This document shows positions 56,460-64,000 of a stretch of 64,000 nucleotides of DNA, piece after piece; positions within the stretch are counted from its first letter, which is position 1, and the number at the start of each line of letters is the position of its first letter. The position numbers were made by a program, and so were the translations under genes. The notes beneath the pieces are model-generated. The model was not told the DNA's origin, ran no database searches, and saw only the letters and a program-made list of their open reading frames with translations. The stretch comes from Myxocyprinus asiaticus (Eukaryota > Chordata > Actinopteri > Cypriniformes > Catostomidae). Where the stretch lies: assembly GCF_019703515.2 (NCBI RefSeq), contig NC_059365.1:36971501-37035500 (forward strand), written 5' to 3'.

Positions 56460-57000
56460 ACCTACCATGAGCTCTGAAGTTGTAAATCGACTGTATATGC
56501 TTCTGCTGAAGCCATCAACCTCCGTCATTTCAACTTAATTAAAAAATTGTGTTTAATCACAGAATTTCTGGTGAATAATTATATTACCCATGATTCTGAG
56601 GAGAAACACTCCACCAATCAGAGAATCACGACCAACAAATTGCACCAAAAGTGCCGCCAACTCCCATGACACACTGTGAATGATGCAATTGAGTCGGTCT
56701 ACAATCACAAAAAACTTATATATTTGTATATATCTGAATATTTTGCAATAAAATTCAAATATATACCTTTGTCTTTTTGTCCGATTTTCAAATATGTTTT
56801 GCTTCAAATCAAAATTTGTAATGTTGCGATTCATCTTGGAGTTGGTTTGTTTGGTTCATGGCTTAGAACTCTTTTATGAAATCTCTATGGAAAAAATTAA
56901 TGGGAAAAATTCTTCCGGAACCAAGTCAGCTGAAAAATTTGGCTGGTACTTTTTTGCTATTGGAATCAGCTGAATTGAAACTCCTTTTGGAGCACTACTT
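56460..57000 (+). repeat. Dispersed repeat, copy 2 (related to 35090-35800)
   Basis: Same orientation and block order as 35090-35800, including 'ccaccaatcagaga' and 'actgtatatgcttct'. Confidence 0.55.
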
Positions 57001-57109
57001 GTATGGCGTATGAAGTTGCCACCTATGTAGAGTGTTTCAAACAAATTTCTACCTTGGTAGGCAGCTGTCTATGTAGGCAGTTGACTAGGTTTTATGTTCC
57101 CCGCTGAAA

Positions 57110-57990
57110 AAAGAAAACAGAATAGCTGGTCACCAGCATATATTATGTTTTGAATGCTGTTGTGCTGGTTTTCCAACAAGGCTTCTAAACTAGCTTAAGC
57201 AACAAGACACTCTTGGTCAACCAGCATCACCAAAATGACCATTCTGGTCAACTTGTCTCCCCGCTAAATTTTGCTGGTGATCCTCAAGGCTATGCTGGTC
57301 CACCAGCTAGACAAGTATCAAACCAGCTAGGCCTGTCGTGATTATTAAATAACTGTCTAATCGCGGTTAGTTGCTTCAACCACAGTTATTTGAGATAACT
57401 GCGATTATTATTTACTTCAAATTTCAATCACAATTTAATGCCCAAATAAGGGAATTTTAAGTGAATATATAAATGCCATCAACAGCGTGTTTGTGTCATT
57501 CAGTTGAACTCCGAGCATCACTGAGCCGCAACGTGGATGTCAACCAGAATAGCTCCTGTCCGGAAGAGCGCGTGAAGCGTTTCTCAAGCGTTCTGATGTG
57601 CGCCGTCAGCAGAGGCTCGTGCCAAACTCCCACGAAAATATAAATGAACAAATATAAACTTTGATAGTGAACGCAAAGCCCTCCAGTTTCACTTTAAATG
57701 ATCGTGTACTTATATAATGTCTGTGGAGTGATAAAATGATGAAACGAAATCTCAAAGGTTTTGCTGCATGAGAAATAAGGGCTCATGGGTTTAATCAAAG
57801 AAATATGACAATTTATATGACAATTAATCGAGAAAGCCCTAAAACAGACAACTAATCATCATAAATCGCAATTATTTGTTTGACAATTAATAGTGAGCCA
57901 AATTTCATAATTGTGACAGCCTTAAAACCAGCACTAACCAACAAAAACTAGCCTGGACCAGCACAGGAATTCATGCTGGTCTTTTCAGCA
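57110..57990. mobile_element. CCAGC-rich MITE split by a hAT element
   Basis: Repeated CCAGC/GCTGG words in both orientations ('ctggtcaccagcatat', 'gctggtccaccagctag', 'aattcatgctggtcttttcagcagg') mark this palindromic family on both sides of the hAT at 57328-57924. Confidence 0.6.
57328..57924. mobile_element. hAT MITE with exact 8-bp duplication
   Basis: TAGGCCTGTCGTGATTAT at the left and the inverse TAAGGCTGTCACAATTAT at the right. AAACCAGC is duplicated at 57320-57327 and 57925-57932. It is 597 bp and non-coding. Confidence 0.82.
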
Positions 57991-58882
57991 GGATTGTTCC
58001 TCCTTTGAAGGAGCCTGATTTCAACCTCATTCTTTAGTTTATGAGTTTAGATTTCTCCTCATGTGCTATTGGCTACATCGCTCGTTAAAAATCTCAGAGT
58101 TTGACAGCAGTTCAATGTTTAATGCAACCAGCCTCTCACTGTTTGTCCTCATGTCATTGCCTCACTGTTTCCCTCTGAATTAAAATGGGCCCCTTTGGGC
58201 GGGAGAGATATTTCTCTTTATGATTAAAGTCTTAAAGTGTAGCCTGGAACAGTTTGTGTTGGCAACGTCTACTGATGCCGTCTGTCTGTCTGTCACTCTG
58301 TCTCTCTTTCTTTCTTTCCTGGATAATACCATCAGGCCTGTTCGGGGAAGTGCATGTCATTATCCCTGATGTACTGTTAGAGCATGGGGGTGTAAATTGT
58401 GTTGCAGGGGTGAGAGTGGTGGGGTCACCCCCACTGGGCCGCTTTGAGCTGCGTCCTCCCTACTGATGAACTACAGAGCTATTTTAAACAAGACCATTAC
58501 ATGGCAAGAGCAGAGAGGGCTATTAACCGTCTGAGGAAAAAAAAAAAAACATAGTACAATGTAGGGGGAAAGATTTGGTAACACAGCTAAAAGAAAATGG
58601 ATTTAGTTTGCCCTCAAGCACAGAATATGTTGTTTATAAGGTTTATAGTTAGAATGACTATGTTTTTATTCTGTAAATGGTAGCATTTTATTACCCCGAC
58701 ATGAGGAAGGGCAGATATATATAGTCTCCATCACTGATTTTCACAGCAATTCCATTTACTCTATTATGGTAAGGTAAGATTATATTGTGGGCGGAGATTG
58801 TGTTGAGGTAATATTGTATCGCAAAGAGGTAAGATCTCATTGCAGTAAGAGTGAGGTAATATTGTGGTTAGACACTATTAAA
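57991..58882. other. Intronic, nothing recognised
   Basis: Short CT-rich and T-rich tracts near 58280-58320 only. Confidence 0.4.
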
Positions 58883-59767
58883 TTAAATAGTTCACCCAAA
58901 AATGACAAATCAGTCATCCAACAAGCTACACAATGGTCATAAAAAGCACCATAAATGTATTGCATATGACTTGTGTGCTATATTCCAAATCTTCTGAAGC
59001 CATATAAGACAGCTTTGTGTGAGGAGCAGATCCAAATTTAAGTTATTTGTTGAAAATCTTTCTCACTGCCAAACAAAACAACTTATTCACAAGGTTGTCA
59101 AATAAACATTTGAATATTTGTCGAATTTAAAATAAAAATGCACATTTAAATGCAAAAACTGTGCATTTGAATTTTAGATGTGTGCCAAGCACTGATGATG
59201 ACTTGTGGAGGCCTTTGGTCATCATATTGCAGCACAAGGAGGCCATTCACACAGAACCATTTTTTTGTTGTCTGCTCTCTTTTCCCATTGTTTTTCTATG
59301 TAAACAGGCACTAGACGAACGTTGCACCATGTCCAGCTGTTTTTTCAGTGTCTCGCGCAGGAGCGCCACGTTTTTAAAGTGTGCATCAAAACCCCTCTGT
59401 TCTGTTATACACGTTGCGCTGCATCTAGCTTTTTTAGTGCAAGGACGCAGTCTGTCTGAACAGCCCCTAAACAGTGTGTTTTTAAATGCTGTGTAAAGCT
59501 GAAAGGAGTTCAGTGTCGAAAAGCGCATCTCAAGATCCCCACATTCTGTTTCTGTTTGAACAGCCCCTGTTGCCGCACTGGGCTCAGAATGATACATGCC
59601 ATTACCGCGGTGAGGCAGTCTTGGTTTCAAATCCCCCTTCACAACTGAGTTCAACCAAATACCACTACTACCTGGGAATATTACTGCCGTTCATACAACT
59701 ATAATTGTGGAACTGCTGCTATTTTGAGGCTTGTGTACCGTGGCACTGGTGTACCATGCAATAATAA

Positions 59768-60840
59768 TGCCATGTCCACACTTATACGTTTTTGTTTGAA
59801 AATGCATTCTTTTATCTACATTTTAGCCTTCCATCCACACTGAGACAGTGTTTTTGACAGCGAAAACTGAGCTTTTCGAAAAACGCTTTCCCAAGTGGAT
59901 ACATTTTTAAATTACGTCTTCACATTGTAGCGAGGACAGGAGAAACTGAGATTTCTGAAACCGATGATGTATTTGCTGTCATGTGATCCATTCAACCCAT
60001 CACAATCAAGATGGTGGCCCATGTTGTAGCACCGTTGTTGTACCTGCGATTCACTTTGATAGCGTTGTTAAAGATAAATGTTACTTTGTACAACCTTCAC
60101 ATTGCATTCCTTCAAAGGTGACAGGAAGTTTACTCGGAATTGCTGTCCCGTGACAGAATACGAGGACAATTGCGTTTCAGACAGTAAATGTGCAGTAAAG
60201 CCCTAGGTATACTTCGTTTTGACGCGAACGCGAGCCTGTCAAAATATACTCCTGTGCACGCATACACAGGCAGTTGGCGCATGCGCACTACGACTGCTAT
60301 GAAACACTGGACTTTCTCTTTAGACCCTTTATATTCCTTCAGACTCAAGTTATACAAATGCAGGTATCTCCAGACCCCCTCACACACGCGCTCTTGACTT
60401 GCACATCCGCTGTTGTTGTTTTTATCTTCATCTCTTATGCTTAGCAGTGATTACATCTTCTTCAAGCACTTCTTCATGACAGCACTGGCTCAAATGTGAG
60501 TGTTGCCACCTTGTGGACCCACTAATTAGTGCAAATAACTCGATGGGCATTTTGCACGTTCAAAGACGCTCGGTTAGGAAAATTGGGCTGCGCACGTTCA
60601 ATGCTCGAGGACTCTGCTGATGACGACATTTACATAACGCGTCCTGTACGCGGACGCTCAATGTTTGTGTCTGACCGAAGTATACTTTGGGCTTAGGGAG
60701 ATTTAAGAGTTTTCATCCATTTCAGTGTGGACGAACAACTTTTAGAAAAAGCTTGAAAACAGCAGTGTGGACAGAGAGCATTTCGATAAAACTAAAATGC
60801 CATTTTCAAATGTATCTGGATTAATGTGGATGTAGCCTAA
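59768..60840. mobile_element. TIR element, middle level of the nest
   Basis: The left GCCATGTCCACACTTATACG...GTTTGAAAATGC pairs with the right GCCATTTTCAAATG...TTAATGTGGATGTAGCC. The inner subterminal motifs 'cagtgtttttgacag' and 'aaaacagcagtgtgg' also mirror each other. Confidence 0.65.
60198..60695. mobile_element. TIR element, innermost level of the nest
   Basis: AAGCCCTAGGTATACTTCG at the left and CGAAGTATACTTTGGGCTT at the right are near-perfect inverted ends. Subterminal 'gacgcgaacgcgagc' and 'gcgtcctgtacgcggacgc' also pair. About 500 bp, no coding frame. Confidence 0.7.
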
Positions 60841-61316
60841 GTTAACAGGTCTATTCATCTGAATCATCTGGCTTCAGGAGACTTGGAATATAGCGAACGA
60901 GTCATCTGAACTACTTTTATGGTGCATTCTGATGCCTTTGTGTCCTTTTTGGAGCTTGACAGCCCATGATCACTGTATGTTTTCATTATATGGAAAAAAG
61001 CAGTATGTAATATGGGTTTGGAACAACATGAGTAAAATAATCATTTTTGGGTGAACTAATCCTTTAAAGTTAGGTAAGATTGTCCTCGAGTGAAGAAACC
61101 TTAAATCTAGATGCTGCAATCTCCTTCTTTTAGTGCACTAGTGCTTACATAAGCAGTAATGTAACTGTGTCTGGGCCATCTGCCTTCTCTGAACTGTGGG
61201 GCCATTACTGTCTGTCCAGGCTAAGTTCTGTTGGCTTCGGTCCCTGCAGTGCAGTCTCGAGTACTGCAAAGGCTTCTCTCTGCCTGGCAATATTTCATGC
61301 TTGAGACAGCAATGTA

Positions 61317-61325
61317 TCTCTCTCT

Positions 61326-61392
<67 letters not shown>

Positions 61393-61393
61393 C
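61317..61393. repeat. (CT)n microsatellite
   Basis: About 75 nt of CT with two interruptions. Confidence 0.95.
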
Positions 61394-62823
61394 CCTATGG
61401 GAACTTTAGCAATGCTGTAGAATTGAGCTACTTTGCTAGCTTGTAGCAACTGATGATGTTGTCAGTTTTTCAGTGCATTTTCTCATTCATTAGTGTGTTG
61501 TGTAGCATGAGTGCTGGAAAGGACTGATGTTTAAGCATGTAGGGGGAGCGTTCTGGTCAATTAAACCCATGCAACCCAAATGAAGACAAAAGCTGAATCT
61601 TTCTTCTCTTTCTCAGCATGGTCGCATCCATCCTTCAGCTATTACCACTGTCATCCTGCTAGCATCTGTGTTATGCTAATTAAACTAAATTTTATTTATT
61701 TTTGTGCAGTCGCCTTATTCCAACAGGGAAAAAACTGATCTAAAAATGTTTATGAGTGCATGTTTGGGATATGGTCATTTCCAAAAAAGGTATGAAATGT
61801 CAGAATTCCCTGTGCAAAGGAAATAAAGGGGAATTATGCTGCTGCACCGGAAATGTTCCCCAAGTGTGAGTGAATACGATTCCCGTGGATATAATTTTGA
61901 AAGACGCAATATTCCAGGAGCTATTAAAAAACTAATTTCCAGATCAGCTCTGCACAAATCAAAGCAGCGTTTACACTGCATTCATGGAATATTAACTCTA
62001 TTCATATTAACTCTTTACCTAAAAGGTCATAATGCACCCCCCATAGCATAATTTGATATTTGTCTTTCCCATAATGGATGGGGGTGCCAATAGTTGGCTT
62101 TCCTAAAACACTTCAATGTCACCTCTTTCACCTCTCTGTCAGGGTTTTATTAGGTTTGAGACCCAACAAACCACTACTGGGACTACAAAGTTACTCTTTG
62201 AAATCCAATTACAACGGCCATGCCACTTTAGTGATTTAGTCAAATTGGGGAAGAGAAGAGGTATTTTGGTAGGTCACGTTCCTGGGTCATAGGGTACTTA
62301 GAACTGTTTGTTTCAGGGAAGTGTATACTTGATAATCAAAATCAAAGTTGGAATGGTCTATAAAACAGCAATTATCATTGTGCATCAACACACACTACAC
62401 TCCATTGTAATTGATCCCAGTGGAGAATTCACAATACATCTACAATGCCACATTCAATGTGTGTCTATAGACGGAAACACACAAGAGTGTTATTGTGCTG
62501 TGTTATTAAACAGCCTCCACAGCCTGAGGGAGAAAACATAGAGAGTGTAACCCTGGACCTCAATTACACCTCTATGGATGTCTGTAGTGGGAAATACCAC
62601 CATCATCTACAGCATTACGTGAGCCAGACAGTGTATGTAATGCACTGAAAAGTAGCAGTAAGGGTGCGGGGATGATAGACCCACATCCATTAACTTTAGA
62701 ATCTAGAGCACTAGATTGTAACACTCAAATGCAAATACGTGCACAGCATTTGCAAATGGCATATTAAAAACAGTTGGTATACTGAGTAGTGGTCGACCAA
62801 TATATCGCTAAGGCCAATAAATC
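61394..62823. other. Intronic, nothing firmly recognised
   Basis: The last ~35 nt (62788-62823, 'ggtcgaccaatatatcgc') look like the end of another transposon family into which the DIRS-like element inserted; its partner end was not found in the window. Confidence 0.4.
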
Positions 62824-63150
62824 GTCCTGGTTACTTGCGTAACCTCCTTTCCTGATGGAGGGAACGAGATGTTGTGTCGATGTAGTGACATTAGGGGTCA
62901 CACTTGGGAGCCCGAGACACCTCTGGTCTTTGATAAAAGGCCAATGAAAACTGGCGAGTGGTATTTGCATGCCACTCCCCTGGACATACGGGTATAAATG
63001 GAGCTGGTATGCAACCACTCATTCAGGTTTTATGCTGAGGAGTCGAGACAAGGTCCGGCCATTTCAGCGGGTAGTTCAGCGTTGTGGCAGGAGGGACACA
63101 ACGTCTCGTTCCCTCCATCAGGGAACGGAGGTTACGCAAGTAACCAGGAC
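62824..63150. repeat. Inverted terminal arms of the DIRS-like element
   Basis: The left arm starts GTCCTGGTTACTTGCGTAAC; the right arm ends GTTACGCAAGTAACCAGGAC. The spacer is 216 nt. Confidence 0.88.
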
Positions 63151-63511
63151 GTTCCCTATCTGTCACTCACTCGACATTGTGTCGATGTAGTGACACTAGT
63201 GGTCCCTATACGAAATGCCACAACTGGCTGAACTGTGTTACGTGAACTGGCGGTATGTGACGGGCAGACCACTATGTGCCTTGTAGCCAGCACACCAGGT
63301 CAACACGTAACCTCCCCCAATGTAGTTATGAGTGTCGAATGACCCTTTGGGGACAAGTCGACTGCCCAAAAGATAGAGACAGGCTAACCCAGTCGGGGGG
63401 AGGGGGGATATTTAAGTGGAAAAAATACGTCTTGACGTCTTGACCACATGGTCTTGATGCTATGTTCTTGGTGCTATGTTCAAGCAATACACCCGGCCAG
63501 CTATCCCGGGC

Positions 63512-64000
63512 TTATCCGCTTGTATTGCGTGCCACTACCTGGGATGAATCTGGTTCCACCCGGAGGTTGTAGAACCTTGCAAAGTTGTTGGGTGTTGCCC
63601 AGCCTGCTGCTCTGCAAATGTCTGTTAGAGAGGCACCCCTGGCCAGGGCCCAGGAGGCCGCTACACCCCTGGTAGAAGGGGCTCGTAGCCCTACCAGGGG
63701 CGGCATGTCCTGGGCGTGATATGCCATAGTTATGGCGTCAATGAGCCAGTGGGTGATCCTCTGCTTGGAGACAGCGCTTCCTTTCTGCTCTGCACCAAAG
63801 CAGACAAAGAGCTGCTCAGAGATTCTAAAGCTCTGTGTGCGATCCAAATAGATGCGTAAAGCGCGCACCGGACACAGCAACGATAGGGCTGGGTCTGCCT
63901 CCTCCTGTGGCAGCGCTCGTAGGTTCACCACCTGGTCCCTAAAAGGGGTCGTGGGAACCTTGGCACATAGCCCGGTCGGGGTCTCAGGATCAAATAAGAG
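63512..64000 (-). CDS. Tyrosine recombinase (integrase-like), C-terminal part, edge-truncated
   Basis: An open frame runs from the window edge to the stop at 63512. It encodes ETPTGLCAKVPTTPFRDQ, then CPVRALRIYLDRT (a segment typical of DIRS and Crypton recombinases), LFVCFG, QRITHWLIDAI, and the box II region GLRAPSTRGVAASWALARGA followed by DICRAAGWATPNNFARFYNL. The Arg of TRG and the Tyr of FARFYNL fit the catalytic Arg and nucleophile. The His expected in the HxxR motif is Pro here (PSTR). No in-frame stop is present in the visible 162 codons. It could also be a Crypton or Ngaro-type recombinase; placement before inverted repeats favours DIRS. Confidence 0.7.
   Translation of the reverse strand, partial: LLFDPETPTGLCAKVPTTPFRDQVVNLRALPQEEADPALSLLCPVRALRIYLDRTQSFRISEQLFVCFGAEQKGSAVSKQRITHWLIDAITMAYHAQDMPPLVGLRAPSTRGVAASWALARGASLTDICRAAGWATPNNFARFYNLRVEPDSSQVVARNTSG

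Larger units (their letters stand above)
58883..61067. mobile_element. TTAA MITE, outermost of a three-level nest
   Basis: The left TTAA-ATAGTTCACCCAAAAATG and the right TTTTGGGTGAACTAATCCT-TTAA are inverted ends. Family blocks continue on both sides ('accataaatgtattgcatatga' and 'gaactacttttatggtgc'). Confidence 0.72.
37304..64000 (-). other. ppp2r2b: ppp2r2b 5' intron (inferred), no first exon found
   Basis: No sequence matching the expected short N-terminal coding exon or the alternative mitochondrial-isoform exon was recognised on the minus strand. No other host gene was recognised either. The region is dominated by the mobile elements listed separately. Confidence 0.55.
62824..64000 (-). 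mobile_element. DIRS-like tyrosine-recombinase retrotransposon, 3' end, continues past window
   Basis: From the right edge inward on the minus strand: a tyrosine recombinase frame, about 350 nt of non-coding sequence, then terminal DNA with inverted arms (62824-62878 and 63095-63150, pairing over 55 nt with two mismatches and a 1-nt gap) and a repeated 'tgtcgatgtagtgacact' block (62875 and 63180). DIRS elements have the recombinase last, followed by complementary terminal repeats, which fits. A TATA-like GGTATAAATGG at 62990-63000 on the plus strand would read inward, as expected of an inverted terminal copy of the promoter. Gag and RT would lie beyond 64000. Confidence 0.65.

Noticed and set aside
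59161..59496. Open frame of 111 codons on the plus strand, and its 135-codon antisense partner
   Set aside because: They lie within the nested MITE and no protein family was recognised.
61138..61449. Arg/Glu-repeat and Ser/Leu-repeat frames
   Set aside because: Products of the CT microsatellite.

Overview
This is vertebrate nuclear DNA, almost certainly from a cyprinid teleost (carp, goldfish or barbel type). The genes have canonical GT-AG introns. The intronic and intergenic DNA is packed with repeats I associate with cyprinids: TTAA-flanked MITEs starting AGGGATAGTTCACCC, tRNA-derived SINEs, hAT MITEs, a Tc1 copy and a DIRS-like tyrosine-recombinase element. The species cannot be named from sequence alone.

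Three host protein-coding genes are present, in the order known from human 5q32 (TCERG1, GPR151, PPP2R2B). (1) 518-9419 (+): the last nine coding exons of tcerg1, encoding 424 residues from the middle of FF domain 1 to the C-terminus. The 3' UTR runs to a poly(A) signal at 10468. (2) 11309-12574 (-): gpr151, a single-exon orphan class A GPCR of 421 aa, convergent with tcerg1. (3) 19449-37303 (-): eight of the coding exons of ppp2r2b, the B55-beta WD40 regulatory subunit of protein phosphatase 2A. Exon lengths are 98, 166, 113, 178, 165, 170, 92 and 280 nt and all phases agree. The first coding exon(s) were not found, so 37304-64000 is most likely one very large 5' intron with its promoter beyond the window.

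Between gpr151 and ppp2r2b lies a repeat-rich 7 kb stretch. It holds two telomere-like (CCCTAA-related) arrays, partial segment duplications, and a broken intronless PABPC-like retropseudogene with a 29-nt fold-back.

The large ppp2r2b intron holds most of the mobile elements. A 5'-truncated L1 (38636-43235, 20-bp target duplication) carries in its 3' UTR a complete 855-bp non-coding LTR element (TRIM-like: two ~230-bp LTRs, 5-bp duplication, tRNA-Phe-type primer site, polypurine tract). Other nests are a hAT inside a TTAA MITE (45.9-47.8 kb), a hAT inside a CCAGC-rich MITE (57.1-58.0 kb), and a three-level nest at 58.9-61.1 kb. At the right edge, a tyrosine recombinase reading frame with inverted terminal sequences is the end of a DIRS-like element that continues past the window.

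Nothing here looks like a new multigene system. The most interesting items are the LTR miniature element, the DIRS-like terminus, the composite duplication with telomere-like arrays, and the nested transposons with exact target duplications.
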